Positions 21,461-33,792 of a stretch of 64,000 nucleotides of DNA are shown here, piece after piece. Position 1 is the stretch's first letter. The number at the start of each line of letters is the position of its first letter. The notes beneath the pieces are model-generated. The model searched no databases. It saw nothing but the letters and a program-made list of their open reading frames with translations, and was not told the DNA's origin. Source of the DNA: Agrocybe praecox (lineage: Eukaryota > Basidiomycota > Agaricomycetes > Agaricales > Agrocybaceae); the NCBI GenBank assembly GCA_964017145.1, contig OZ024848.1:880501-944500 (forward strand). The letters are read 5' to 3'. Both the position numbers and the translations under genes were made by a program.

Positions 21461-21814
21461 ACCTATCTTATCCTCAGATAACCATTGATTTCACTCAACC
21501 CAGACGACGACAGGAACATACATAAGGTGATTTATTCGCTTAGATGTCCACCCAAAACATTGCAAATGCAAATGTCTAGTTGTGCTACGTGGGAAATACA
21601 AACAAAATTATCAACAGTACAAAGTATACTAGAAATATAGGAAAGATGGTTGCGAGACGTAGTATTACAGATACATGTCCCCATAATATTGGAACTAGAA
21701 TATGAAAACAAAACAAGATGACAAAAAATCGTTATAATGGAGTCGTGGGAACCAGTCGTGAAAGATAAGTGGAAGTGGCCTTGAAAAACGCTTTTCTATA
21801 ATTGTTCAAACTCC
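21461..21814. other. 3' flank of the iron transporter gene
   Basis: AT-rich stretch between the tRNA terminators and the stop codon of the transporter. Nothing else seen. Confidence 0.6.
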
Positions 21815-22868
21815 TTAGCCCTCCATTGCCCGCACAATCGCAAATGCGGCGGCGGCGGCAATGCCACCAACCATTAGCGTACTAAAGGCTCCCCACACAT
21901 AATCACTAGGTCTGATAGCAGCTCCGGTCACACGCGCTTTGACAGCTCCAAATACGAGCAACACAAAGCCAGTGATAAGTGAAGAATAGATGAGCGCAAT
22001 GTGTGCCCGAGGGATAAAGAGATACGGAAGCAGGGGGATGATGCCGCCCAATAGATATCCCATGCCGATGGTGAATGCAGAAACATACATCCGACGGTTC
22101 GGTACTTCCTCTGCAAAATTAAACGTATCAGTAAGAAAAAGCGGAAATGCACTGGGAGTATTTTCGGAGACATACCAAGTCCCTGGCCAAACTTCAATAA
22201 AAACGCTGTTAAGCCGACATCACTGCTCCATTTTAGTTTAAGATTCTCCTCATCTGTGCTTGAGCCACCTGACGACGACGAGTAACCTTCACTATCTTCA
22301 GCCTCTCGTAAGCACTTCGTAACGGCGAGACAAGTTTTCTCATCAACGCCAACAGGGCCGAGGACTTCGGCCACTTCACGTTCCATCTCCCCCACACAGC
22401 TATGGCGAACACGATCGACAGTGTGGTTCCTGAGATAGCGATAGTGGTCTCGCTCTGACTGTGATGCAAGGAAGCCACCGATTCCCATCGAGATAGCTCC
22501 TGCACAGAGTTCTGCAATACCGCCCAATACGACGATTTTTGATTCTCCTAGAGAAGAAAGGCCTGCAGCAAGGGCGAACGGGACTGTCAAACCGTCTGAT
22601 AGTCCGATAACGCTAAGAGGGGAATTAGTTTACAAGATGTGGGAATGAAATAAAAAGCTTACACGTCGCGTACTACATCAGGATCTATCAAAGTACGCTC
22701 CTCGCGAATGAGTTCTTTACAACAAACACCATCCCCGCGCGAGTTCTTGGCACACTTTGCAGCAACAGGTGTTTCAATGTCAGAAACGGCAGCCTCGATA
22801 GGCCATACTGGCGGTTTCTTGTGTTTCACGGCGTTGTCTGGGCGGGGAGGCAGAGGAGTGGAAGCCAT
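21815..22868 (-). CDS. CCC1: VIT/CCC1-family vacuolar iron/manganese transporter
   Basis: Three exons (22663-22868, 22176-22612, 21815-22110) give 312 residues, normal for the family. The protein would move Fe2+ or Mn2+ from cytosol into the vacuole and protect against iron overload. Family features: RDVVIGLSDGLTVPFALAAG in the first membrane helix with the metal-binding Asp, GGIAELCAGAISMGIGGFLA in the second, then a Glu-rich cytosolic region (REVAEVLG...CLREAEDSE) that corresponds to the metal-binding loop. Three C-terminal helices follow: FTIGMGYLLGGIIPLLPY, IYSSLITGFVLLVFGAV and LMVGGIAAAAAFAIV. The N-terminal 65 residues are soluble and rich in Pro and Lys, with three Cys. The introns are short and in phase. 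It sits on the same strand as the tyrosinase, 165 bases after its stop. Confidence 0.93.
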
Positions 22869-23032
22869 TGCTGAGCGAAGAAAGGAAGAAAAACTAAGAA
22901 AGAAATGGATGAGCGATGAAAGAATATTTATTGCTTATCCCGCGTGACGTCACACAAGCGAGCCGAGCTTTAAGTAATTTATGCCACAGCCAATCGGCGT
23001 GCGTCTATTATTTCGCGCTTATTCACAGCCAA

Positions 23033-26000
23033 TTACCATCGTTCGATTGCAGTCTTGACTTTTGTCTTCGTATGTCCATTCAGAATCGTTACTCTCAGAA
23101 ATATAACCTATTTCATGAATAAGTCCAGGAGCTAACTTTCAAGGAGGAACATACCTGGTCTTCATTCAAAGAAAAGCTCACTTCATCTCCTCCCCAGAAT
23201 GCTTCGTTGTAGGACACATATTCTCCTTTTTTCGGTTCTTCTTTCCTGAGAATTTTCCCGGAAGAATACGCAAATATTGCAACTCGGACCTGCTTCTGTG
23301 TTTTACCATCATCCGTCACGACGTTTACCTTGAATATCTCCCCACTCTGTGTCACGAGAGGCAATCCATTCTTCCTTGACACTCGATACAGCTGGTCTAT
23401 CGCTCTTCCAAACCCAGGCATCACAACGTCCGCACGGCCTAATTCAAGCTCTCGGATCTTCGCTGTCGCATTAAGTGTGTACCACACCTTATAAACTTGG
23501 TGTTCCTTGTGGCCTATAGAACAATGGAAGACGAGAACGATGTAGCGGCCAGGTGTAACAAAGCTAGATATGCCTGTTCCTGTCATTTTGCAACATCCTT
23601 CACTGGATCCGATCTGAAGCCGGCCGTTCAATTGGGAAAGCGCGTCGCCTTCGATAGGATGGCCATCTCCTTCGAAATGTGGCAAGCGATCATTGTCCAA
23701 ATCAAAGGGCCCGTAAAGTTGGACGAGTGCGTCCATCCCCTTTATTCTCTTTCAATTACTTTTGAGCAACAATCATCCTCGGAACGTACCTCAAACTTGA
23801 TGTCAAGGTATCCAGCGCCACCAGAAATGTTGATGCCGAAGAGTTCATGCGCTCCTTTGAGGCGTGTCAACCGAAATTGCGGTATCCCAACCTCCAGCTT
23901 GACCGGCGCATATCGACGATTGGCAATGTATACACAACTTTCGGGCGGCACCTGTGGATCAGAAATAACTCCAGGAGTGACTGGTATATCTGGCATATTG
24001 AAATCGAGAGAAGTAGCTGCTCCAATTTCGTACATGGCTTCTACCGCCGAATTTCTGGGGCTGTTTTTACCTTCCAGTACGACTTTGGCAGAGACAACGA
24101 CGTAATAGAGCCCTCTTTGGAGATTCCAGACGGCACTAGTCGATGCGTTAGTCTCGTCCTTATCTCGCTCGGGCTCGATGTGATCTCCATGGAAGCCGTT
24201 TGAAATGAACGTTTGTTCAAACATCTCTTCATATTGCTTGTATAGTTTGATGGCCAGATGACCGTGATCAATTCCAGTGTTCTTCGCTGCAACCAAATAC
24301 CGCCCTGCTCGTTGTATATGCAGTGGAAACACTTGATGGGTCTGCTCGTTTCGTGTCGACGGCAAGTGAACGAGTACTGGAGCCACACTGTTTACAGTAA
24401 GGTCTTTACTCGTGTCATAACAGTACCCCATCAATCTGTATGTGGTAAATCTTAATGTTGTTTCAAACATGAAAGAAGTACTCACCGGTAATCCAAAGTA
24501 TCTCGAGGTGACACGGTATACGGGAAACATGGTATCATAGCCTGCACCTCAGGTTGTGTCTGTATTTGCTCCTCATTCCACGGCCACATGTTACTGTCAT
24601 GTATCTCAGTTAACCAGTCTCCCTGTCATCATCATTTTATGACTCTCACTCGTCTAGCTTATGGCCTTCCGGATAGGTGTAGACCCGAACTGGCTGACCT
24701 TTAAAAGCGGAATCGATATCTGCATATACGAATAATTGATCCGTGACTTTGGGATAGAAGCTGTGGAATTTTATCAATTACCCATCCCTGAAGAAAAAAA
24801 TCAAAGGATTCTTTACGTTGGACCATAATGCCCCGAATCCTGCCATTCTGCCCACAGCCTGTCAATGTTGCAATGATGGAGGAAGAACATTGGATCGATA
24901 GTCGAGCACGCGACATTAGGCATTGTAGATGCACCAACTATTTGATCATCTTGCAGTATAGTGGTGTGCATCCCAAACCAGTCGTGGGTCTCTTTAGCCG
25001 CAACACATCAGGTCATGTTTCTTGTCATTCACATTTGTGCGGCTTACGATTATGCATATGGGGGCCTCCTTCAAGTGACCATCGAAAGCCAGGCGACAGC
25101 TCCCCTAAATACCAATGAGAAAAATATCGAATCCAAGAAGCCGAGTACGAAGACACTCACGAACAGCAAGCGGGGCTGCATTGGATGACACCAAGGATTC
25201 ATCGCAAGAATCGTAGCTTCCGAAACTGCGTTCGGACATCGACGATAAACAAGACATTGAAGTCGATGAAATCTCTGTGCCATATGATATAGTTCCTCTA
25301 GGCAGCGCAGGTGGCTTGACTTCTTGCGTCTCTGTTCCATTCATACCTGGCGCAACGGTGTCGTCCCGCAAAATCAACTTACCAGGACCGAAAACTGCCT
25401 TCCTCTTTGTAAATTCAATTACATCTGCCGTCGTAGCAAGATCTTCGAAGTCCCCCAAATAACGCACGATTGAACGTCCCAAAGACGATTGTTGCGCGTA
25501 GAGTTTATCGTCTTCCTCTCTTTTTGCGTCCTTGTCACCCTGAAGGGCTGAAAACCGAAACCAGGACGATCTATGTAACGCTAGGTTGCAGCTCCAACCT
25601 TCTTGGAGAGAAAATGGACCATTGATGACAGCACCACCCGTTGAATTATGTCCTCCGTTGCTGCCCATCATAGCCGGTGAAAATAATTTCTCTGCGAAGT
25701 CGTGATCTGTCCAGTCCCAACTGTACTTCGAATTAGCAAGATCTTTAGGGCTCACATATCGGTATAAGATACGCACTATGGCAACGTAACGGACGGATCG
25801 ATAGTTTGCATGACGGCTTCAAATTCCAAGAGGAACTGCCTATGCCATGGCAAGAACCTGCAAGATACGAGAAAAATAGTAAATATATGCGCATATAACT
25901 GTAAATTATACCAACGGCATGTAGTAGTACTCACCCTGGGTTATCATGAGCAGGATCTGCTGGGCCAGTTTGGGTGGACGACGGTAAATCTGACGATTTA

Positions 26001-26206
26001 TTTCTTCTCCAGTACCGGTTGAGTTCTACCGCGCCCATGTGCATTGCAGAAAACTCATCATAAAGAGAAACGATGCCTCCAGGACGAGTCCTCGACTTCA
26101 TGATTTTCAAAACATTTACGAAGCGCCTGAATTCATCTGGTGAAAGATCCTTGACATTTTTGCGGACTCGCGTGCCTAATGTACCAGGCCTATTGTTTGG
26201 AGACAT
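23033..26206 (-). CDS. tyrosinase (type-3 copper) with an unusually long C-terminal region
   Basis: Oxidises phenols to o-quinones. CuA ligands: His in SAMHMGAVEL, His in DPAHDNPG, His in FLPWHRQF (HDNPGFLPWHR); WDWTDH follows. CuB ligands: His in GPHMHNQTHDWFG (two) and His in IDPMFFLHHCNIDRLWAEW. All six are present once introns are removed. No signal peptide, as usual for fungal tyrosinases. No Cys lies near the second CuA His, so the thioether bridge of classical mushroom tyrosinase is absent. The catalytic part is followed by about 500 residues, mostly beta-rich, with two related segments (HIQRAGRYLVAAKN and VTPGRYIVLVFHC), far longer than the usual C-terminal lid. I place the stop after a last intron (about 23089-23139) at 23033; reading through the donor would stop at 23113. 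Roughly 900 residues. Confidence 0.85.
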
Positions 26207-26440
26207 TCAAGGTGATGATCGTGGTATCAAAAAGGATCACGTAGCTGGATGATGATGATCGCCAAAAGGGAAGTGTGGCGCAACTCTAAATACGGGATTG
26301 TCCATATTTGGCTGTAATTACCAAATGTGACTCAAATTTACATCCGGCTTTCCTCTTGCGCAGATCTATCGCTGAAAAAATCACTTGTAGAGTTTGATAG
26401 CGGCATATAACATAGCAGAAAAATCAAAACAAATGATTTA
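26207..26440. other. tyrosinase upstream region
   Basis: Minus-strand promoter of the tyrosinase. A-runs at 26419-26423 and 26426-26429 are T-runs on the minus strand and would terminate the neighbouring tRNA transcript. Confidence 0.55.
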
Positions 26441-26534
26441 CTGCCCCAGAGAGACTTGAACTCTCGATCTTCCGATTCCTATACAAGATGATTGAATAAC
26501 AGTCGGACGCCGTAACCAACTAAGCCATGGGGCA
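26441..26534 (-). tRNA. tRNA-Asn(GTT), second copy, with a different 20-nt intron
   Basis: Same cloverleaf as the gene at 21341-21434 on the opposite strand. Acceptor is TGCCCCA/TGGGGCA, so the seventh pair is A-T instead of G-C; all other mature positions match. Intron at 26477-26496 (plus coordinates), same place and length as in the first copy but unrelated in sequence. Anticodon GTT at 26498-26500 (complement). Confidence 0.93.
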
Positions 26535-26692
26535 CGTGCTTTTCAGTATTCTGTGGGCGCTACCGGCTGCCCTCACTATAGTGAATAAGCGCATGGGTCT
26601 ACTACTTTGTGCAACGATTGTCTCCAGAAAGAATACAAACTTTACGTCTCCTCAATAAAGCACTGACTGGCAAAGGGAGATTCCTCTTGCCA

Positions 26693-27349
26693 TTACTTAT
26701 TTTCAACAGGGAGAAGTACACGGTCTGCCTTCAACAATTTCGTACTCCCAACTCTATCATCCCCACTACCACAACCCAACATCCCCTTCTCAAGCAAACT
26801 TCCCTGTTCCGATTTCTGAGTCTTCCGTCTGCTACTTCTCCGCCTCGTACGTGGCTTAGGAAGCGATATCGTCACCTCAACGCTATGCACAGGTCTCCAG
26901 AACGGAAGAGGCTTCAATGGCGGACGGTTTTCAGCGTTGGAAACTCCACGAGCGTAAGCCTAAGTAGAATAGTAGTAGTAGTAGAACTCCCGTTTGAACT
27001 CTAGATAGCATAATTTACATACCCTCCGGACGATGTTACTATTACCATTCGTGCTCGAAACTGACAGCCATCCGTGGTTCTGGACAGCACCGTCATTGTC
27101 CTCCATAAGTTTAGGCGCTGGTGGTTCCTTTCGAGATGGGCCATCACGACAGGGCTGCGAAGCACTATGTCCAGGCGAAAGTTGACCGGTAGGCAAAACG
27201 CGCGCCACTTTCCCAAGGACTCGCTCAAGAGATTTAGATAGCCATTCAATGGCCAGCAGTAGGGTGAGCACAGCTCGCCAGAAACCAATTTGCGCTGCGA
27301 TCCACAGCAACCGCCTTATAGATATGATGGTCTCCCGCAGAAGGAACAT
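26693..27349 (-). CDS. small single-pass membrane protein, unknown function
   Basis: Two exons (27023-27349 and 26693-26959) with a phase-0 GTATGT...TAG intron give 197 residues. Both exons are exact multiples of three and stay open. Residues about 12-45 are strongly hydrophobic (IAAQIGFWRAVLTLLLAIEW), likely one membrane helix or an anchor. The middle is polar; exon 2 holds RAYARGVSNAENRPPLKPLP and a basic stretch KPRTRRRSSRRKTQK. I do not recognise the family. It lies between a tRNA gene and RRP9, on the same strand as both. The clean splice makes it a credible gene. Confidence 0.6.
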
Positions 27350-27645
27350 CGAGGAAGGGAAGGCGAGTAAAAGTAGTGCAAACTGGAGAGAGAGAAAGAA
27401 CGCAAAAAAATGACACGACCAAGCCAGGCCAGCTCCAGTTCACAAACTCCCGATCTGTTAGCCACCAACGCTTTCTGAGACACATCCCTTCCTTCCTTGC
27501 TCACATCACACTTCAAAAATCACACCACAACAAAAATACCCGCACAAACGATCCAGCTCGAAAAATAGGATTGAACAAGCTAAATCCAAAAAAAAAAACA
27601 TGAGTGATATCAAATGAAAAAGAGTGATATGTAATAATCAAAAAA

Positions 27646-29741
27646 TCATAACGTCCGCGGCGAAAACGCAACAACCACCGCCCCATTCCTCGCCCCTCCC
27701 TCCTTGACGCTCAACCACCTGCCCAGCCTATGTTCCTGTCCAACACCTGCCACCAGCAGGAACGGATTCACACCAGACTGCTTTTGTTTCCGCTTCACCG
27801 ACTCTGTCTCGTCGGAATCAGGCACGGGCGAGCGCTGGACCCACGTCGCAGTATCGAGGAACTCAGCAGGTGTAGGTAAGAGCTGGAGAGAATTTATCAC
27901 GCCCGGGACTGAAACTTTCCCAACGAGACTGAACGACTTCAACTTGGAGTCAAGCTTCCATATTCGAACGTCGCCTTCCCATGAACCTTTGAACGAACGA
28001 ACGAACAAAAACACGCGTAAGAAAACACATAGATACATTATATATGAAAGGCCGCTGCTTACCAGACACAAACAGATCCGAATACCTCAAACTTGCAAGA
28101 GCAGTAATCCATCGGGGAGTTTTGATAAGGCCTTCTGATTCTGAGAGCACTTCGTTGAAACCATGGGCGAGAGCTTGGGTAAAGATGGGTTTTTTCTTGG
28201 TAGTGGTCCATAAACAAATGGATCTGTAAGGTGGGGATGGTAAAGAATACTCGTTGGTATCCTTCGTTTTCTCGCCAAACGAAACGTAGGAGAAAAACTC
28301 ACCCACTATCACCTCCACTAAGGAAGGTCGTTTCATCGATCATAGCAACACTCTCCAAGCTGCCTTCGATGAATTTTCTCTCCTCCAATTTCTTATTTTT
28401 CTTCCCTTTCTCATTTTCGTCATCCTCGTCATCGCCTTCATCATCTCCCTTCAAACCACCTTCAAGTACTTCCCTCACCCGACTCCTGCCTCCACCACGA
28501 AACACCAACTGCGTCTCATCAACAATTTTCCAGTATCTCACAGTCTTGTCCCGACCGCCGACACTAATACAAGTCTCCCCTCGTAACGCATCTAGACCTA
28601 GTACATGATCTTGATGCCCAAAAAGCGTTTCCACGTAGCCCATCACCGACGGTGTAAGGTCGTACACTTTCAAAGTTCGATCAAAAGAGCCGGAATATAG
28701 CTGATTGGTGCCTTTGCGGAAGACAACATTCTATAACAAGTTTCAGCTACAATTTGAAAATTTTAAAAATACCACACATACCACAATCGCATCTTTATGC
28801 CCTAAATGACCAGAAAAGGTTTTCACATATTCACCCTTCTCCACATCCCACACGCACAAGCGCTTGTCACGACCAGCGCTAGCCAGGAACTTTCCATCTC
28901 CACTGAGAGCAAGAGACAGGACTTCATCGGTGTGTCCTTTTACTGACGCATCCTGGGTAGCTTTGCCCTTTCCTTTCCGGTCCGACTCAGGTCGGATTTT
29001 GAAGAAACACGCGAGTTTCTTGCCAGTTGTCAAGTCCCACTTCATGATATGACCTTCTTTTCCTGATGTGAAGAGATAGTTTGCAGATTCTGACGCTACA
29101 GCAGAGGTTATTGAAAAACGATGTCCGCGGGTATGGAGGATGGAAGTCGGTGGTTGAGTAAAGTCAAACTATTGGGTGCGCAGTCAGAAAGTTGAGGATC
29201 ATCTAAAGGAAAGAAAAACACGTTACTGAGTCTGCGATGAAGAGATGGACCTTGCCAGAGTGCTCAAGCACGTCTTGCTTTAGTCGTGCAGAGATAAGTT
29301 CTTTGTCAATCTCGGCCGCATCGAACTCTCCGTCGGCTGGGTACAAGTTTATATGAGATATATATTTTATTGATCAAAATACTACTTACCTAGTCCAACT
29401 TTAACGCTTTCGAGATATAACTGAGCAAGCCGTAATCGTTTTTCAGCGGGAGTTTCGTCTTCATCTTCATCACCACTGGCACCCATATCCACATCCTCTG
29501 CACGTAGATCCATATCATCAACACCTCCCGCATCTTCACCACTCTCATCTGACAGCTCTTCATCCCTTCGACCGTTTTTCTTGTTGGAAGCTCCATTTAT
29601 TTTATTAGCTTGATCGTTCTTCTTCCCGCCGGGTCCTGCTTTGCGGGCAAACTTTTTGACACCATTGCGGCCATCGGAGTTGGTAGTAGAGTTTGTGCGT
29701 TTCCTCTTATGTTTTGGTGCGGAGAAGAACGAATCTGGCAT
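27646..29741 (-). CDS. RRP9: U3 snoRNP WD40 protein Rrp9 (U3-55K)
   Basis: Part of the U3 small nucleolar ribonucleoprotein that drives early 18S rRNA processing in the nucleolus. The first 95 residues are Lys/Arg- then Asp/Glu-rich (KHKRKR, basic nuclear signal). Next comes the family segment TPAEKRLRLAQLYLESVK, and then a seven-blade WD40 propeller. Clear blade ends are KEGHIMKWD, GRDKRLCVWD, SFDRTLKVYD, GRDKTVRYWK, SGGDSGSICLW and GSWEGDVRIWK. The last blade holds VAGVGQEHRLGRW. An acidic low-complexity insert (GDDEGDDEDDENEKG, near 28420-28440) sits between blades. Five or more introns of about 50-60 nt. The start at 29741 is the first ATG and encodes MPDSFFSAP, common in the family. Identity is firm. 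Confidence 0.93.
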
Positions 29742-30253
29742 TGAGAAAGCCCTACTAGTGAAAAGCGACCAACACGGGTTTCAAAATTTTGAAAAGGTTC
29801 TTATTTGGCTATGATTGCATCACTACATAGTCACGTGCATAAGATGGAATGCGGTCCGGCATGGAGGTAGCAGACAGCCGTCCAGAGCGCGCCTAGCTGC
29901 GCCTAGCAATTTAATATCATGGATTCAGTGCAGAAATGTCTCCATATAGTTGTAATAGTATGAGTGTGACTTTTGAGCTAGGACGTGGCAATAATCATGA
30001 GTCAGTTCTGCGCATCGGAGATCAAGTCCGAGATGACCCCTTGTGGGGAAATTTAATCCGGCAGAGCTTTTTTAATGCTCTGAAGCATACAGAGCTCTTA
30101 ATACTCCTGCATCGCGTTGCAAGCTCATACACTGCTTGCTGGCTCCTATAAGTACCAGCCAAATCCTCCTTTCTTTCTCTTTCAACTCACAAAAGTTGAG
30201 AGTAAAATTTACACGTGCGGACAGGCCACCTCTCGAACCGGGAATTATTAACT
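29742..30253. other. divergent promoter region between RRP9 and alanine aminotransferase
   Basis: About 510 bases serving both genes. A possible TATA element GGCTCCTATAAG lies at about 30140-30151. No gene seen. Confidence 0.55.
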
Positions 30254-31909
30254 ATGCGTCCGGGTCCAGCCTTAATACGGGGCTCCTCCCGTATACAACT
30301 GGGGGTTCTAACATCGATAAAGAGTTCTTCTCATTCTCTTCGTTTTATCTCTTCATCATCCATGCCCCAAATTTCCATCGACGCGCTCAACCCAACCTTT
30401 GAAAAGGTCCAGTACGCCGTCAGAGGCGAGCTCGCCATCAAGGCAGAACTCCTCAGGGACAAGCTCAAGGAGCCCAACCATGGTTTGCCATTTGACAAGG
30501 TTATCTCCTCCAACATTGGCAATCCCCAGCAGAAAGGTTTGGATCAGCCGCCTATCACCTTCACCCGTCAGGTATGCATGCCTCAATCCATAATATCCAT
30601 CTTGTTGCCGACATTGATCCCAACCAGGTCGCTGCCTTGATGGAATGGCCAGATCTCGCAAACCTCGCACCGGGTGTCTTCCCCAAAGACGTCGTTGAAC
30701 GTGCAAAGGAGCTGTCTGAGGAAATTGGCTCAGTCGGCGCCTACTCTCACAGCCAAGGTGTACCTTTCATCCGCAAGAACGTCGCCAAATTCATCGAAGG
30801 TACGTATATCCATTCGCTGATCCCATGATTCGCGTAGCTCAATGCACTCACTTTTGACAGAACGCGATGGATATCCATCTGACCCTAACCACATATTCTT
30901 AACTGGCGGCGCATCTGCAGGCGTATCTCTTCTAATCAACATGCTCATTTCATCCCCTAACTCTGGAATCCTGATCCCCATCCCTCAATATCCCCTATAC
31001 ACCGCTTCTCTTGCGCAACACCAGGGCCGACCAATTCCCTACTACCTCGATGAGACCAACGGCTGGTCAACATCCGTAGAATCCATCGAGGAGGCTCTCG
31101 AACAAGCCCGAAAAGACGGAACCGTGCCCAAAGCGCTCGTAATCATCAACCCGGGCAACCCAACCGGTGCGCTTCTGGACGAAACAACACAAGAGAAGCT
31201 CGTAAAGTTATGCGAGAAACACTCCCTCGTCCTGCTCGCCGACGAAGTGTACCAAACCAACCTGCACCGGCCCGACGCGCACTCATTCACCTCATTCAAA
31301 AAGACCGTGTCGAAGCTCCAATCCCCCACCGCCCTCGTGTCCTTCCACTCCATCTCCAAGGGCATCTCAGGCGAATGCGGTCGGCGCGGCGGCTACTTCG
31401 AATGCACCAACTTCCCCGACGACATCATCGCGCTCTTATACAAGATGGTCTCCGTCGCGCTCTGCCCCCCGCTCTCCGGGCAAATCGGCGTGGACTCGAT
31501 GATCCGCCCACCAAAGCCCGGACAGGAGAGCTACGCGCTGTGGAAGAAGGAGACGGACACGATCCACGCCGCGCTCGCCTCACGTACGCAGCTCATGTCC
31601 GCGCGCCTGAACGCGCTCCCGGGCGTGTCGTGTGTTGATTCTCCTGGGGCTCTCTACCTATATCCCCAGATCAAGTTGTCGGAGAAAGCACGGGAAGCCG
31701 CACACACTGCTGGCAAGGAACCGGATGCGTTCTATGCGTTGGCGCTCCTCGACCAGACGGGTATCTGTGTCGTACCTGGCAGTGGCTTTGGCCAGAAGGA
31801 AGGCGAGTGGCACTACAGATTGACGTGTCTCTGCCCGGGGGTAGAAGACTATGTTGGGAAGCTCGAACGCTTTCACAGTGAGTGGGTGGAAAAGTATGGC
31901 GCGGAATAA
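30254..31909 (+). CDS. ALT1: alanine aminotransferase, with possible dual mitochondrial/cytosolic starts
   Basis: PLP enzyme interconverting alanine + 2-oxoglutarate and pyruvate + glutamate. Exons: 30254 (or 30362)-30571, 30628-30799, 30861-31909. The internal ATG at 30362 starts MPQISIDALNPTFEKV and yields 476 residues, the usual cytosolic length. The upstream in-frame ATG at 30254 adds 36 residues (MRPGPALIRGSSRIQLGVL...) rich in Arg/Ser with no acids, like a mitochondrial presequence, and has A at -3, whereas the internal ATG has T. Family marks: SNIGNPQQKG, TGGASAGV, NPGNPTG, the Schiff-base Lys in SFHSISKGISGECGRRGGY, and the C-terminal Arg in YRLTCLC. Leaky scanning could make both forms. 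The catalytic identity is firm; dual targeting is inference. Confidence 0.93.
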
Positions 31910-33792
31910 GGGTTTGCTTGCCCATCATCTATCTCTCTAGATACTAATACACACATTTCTATACAATCTCTGTATTTTTACGTACAACCCCCTCCATTCC
32001 CTATGGATGATACTGATTACATACATACTACTGTGCTTGTTGTGAATATATCATGATGGTTTACACATGGCAAACGTACATAGACTGTATACAGTCATCC
32101 GACGTAGGGTAGATGCCCCAACGGACGTAAATGGAAACCAAAAGAAAAGAAAAGAATATATCATGATAAGCCCTGGGTACTTTGGGAGCAAATTGAGCAT
32201 GTGCGCCACACTTACATACTGACAATCAGGGCCTCGAGATGTGGAGAAACATCGCGAAAAACATGTCCGTCCTTGCAGCCGGTATCCCATAGCAATTTTT
32301 TCTGGAAACGTGCATCCAAGGGATACAACGTTGCAAGACTCCAATATACCAATAAGTGAACCCCAACGATCAGCTGCCTGACCTCGGGCTGATTCGCCTC
32401 CGTGCAGGCTAGCGGCGTATTAAGCTCACTCGCAAATGCATGGGTATTTAAATCTGACATGTTGTCTGCCTTTGCCTATAAGTAAGTATAACACAGATGT
32501 GCAGGTCGTATACATAGATATGATAGAGCAAAAGACGTCGAACACAGCTTTTGCAAAATGCAAATGCCGCGATGGGGTTAGAACGAAAGACTGGTGAATG
32601 GAATCGTGGTTCTGATTAGCAGTCTGCGTTCGAACGTTCTATGGGCGAGGGCATGAGGCTGGCCTCCCATGCCCAGTGGCCAGCCAGCCTGCTGGCGTGA
32701 TGATGATGCTCGTGGTCTCGCGAGGAAGGAAGACGGGGAAATAGAGTTCTAGGATTATCGCCTATGTCCTTTGGGATACCTACCCATAAGAGTGGCAATT
32801 GCAAAGAACTGAGTATGTGCAGAGATAGCTCGTTGTTCGGACGCGTGTAAGAAGATTCCCGCACGCACGCCCACGCCCACGGGCAATATATATTTATTTC
32901 TAGATCCCGCTTGTCAGCTTCTTTTCTTAGGACGGCGATACTGATTTCCAGTAAGTTCGCTCGACGGCTTCGATTTCGATATAATAAGATGGCAACCATG
33001 AATTTAAAATACATACCATTGACATCATCATCATATCTTCGGCGAGCGAACATACCGGAAGTCCGATCCCACCAAGTAAGGATCCATGGTGGGCGTTGCA
33101 CGCACGAGATTGAAAACCAGCCAAGTTCACGAGAAGGAATATCCTGACATGTGGAGAATCAAACCATGGCAAAGGATGACAAGGAAGGGAAAGCAGAGCC
33201 TTGCTGGTATATGAGCGAAATTCGCTCAGCAAGGAGGCCGCACGCACAGCCTCGTCAGCTGAGGTTGTGAATTTTTATTTTCTTTGGTGTTGTAGGCAGA
33301 AAAGTAAATTCCCAGGGAAATTAGATAAGAAAAAGCAAAGAGAGAACACATGAGGCCAGAGTAAGGCAGGCGCGCAGTCACCAAGGCGGCCTCTGGCGAA
33401 AAGACCGCAAAAAGGCAATGATAACCATGCTAGCCCGTATAATTCTAGAAAAAATTGAAAATTTAACAGACAAAAAGGGTGCCGGAAAGCCTACGAGCGC
33501 CAGACAGAATAACGAGAAAAGACAGAAAGAAAACATAAAAACTACTGGAAAACGAGAAAAAGATTAGATCTTGGTGTTTGTGTATGTATGTTTGTACTGG
33601 GCTATGTGGCTGGTCTGTGCCCTCCTTAAGGAAGACCGGACCTGTCAACTATGGTCAACATAACCCCCTCTACAGCACCGTGAACCATGATTAAATACGC
33701 TGCTCAATCTTCCTATCGTCTCTCCTCCCAATAACCCACGTCCTCTCTGTCGCTGGCGTAAAAAGTCGCCGGCGTCGTCCCATATCGCTATC
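31910..33792. other. 1.9-kb intergenic region with no clear gene
   Basis: Contains the 3' UTR of alanine aminotransferase and the upstream region of the copper-fist gene. A minus-strand ATG frame at 32212-32460 (listed separately) is the only coding candidate; other frames near 32616-33250 lack convincing splice or family features. GATGATG/CATCATC-rich patches occur near 32698-32710 and 33020-33030. Confidence 0.5.
32212..32460 (-). CDS. possible small hypothetical gene, first exon
   Basis: An ATG frame of 82 codons (MSDLNTHAFASELNTPLACT start, middle segment VRQLIVGVHLLVYWSLATLY). A consensus donor GTATGTAAG begins just before the frame closes, suggesting that it splices onward to an exon I could not identify with certainty. 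The protein looks plausible but unfamiliar. It may be a short ankyrin-like or orphan protein, or chance. Confidence 0.28.
   Translation of the reverse strand: MSDLNTHAFASELNTPLACTEANQPEVRQLIVGVHLLVYWSLATLYPLDARFQKKLLWDTGCKDGHVFRDVSPHLEALIVSM

Noticed and set aside
20791..26440. Iron transporter plus tyrosinase as a metal cluster
   Set aside because: They use different metals and are only neighbours on one strand; no further shared genes support a cluster.
26609..27004. Plus-strand frame of 131 codons
   Set aside because: Antisense to the second exon and intron of the small membrane protein gene.
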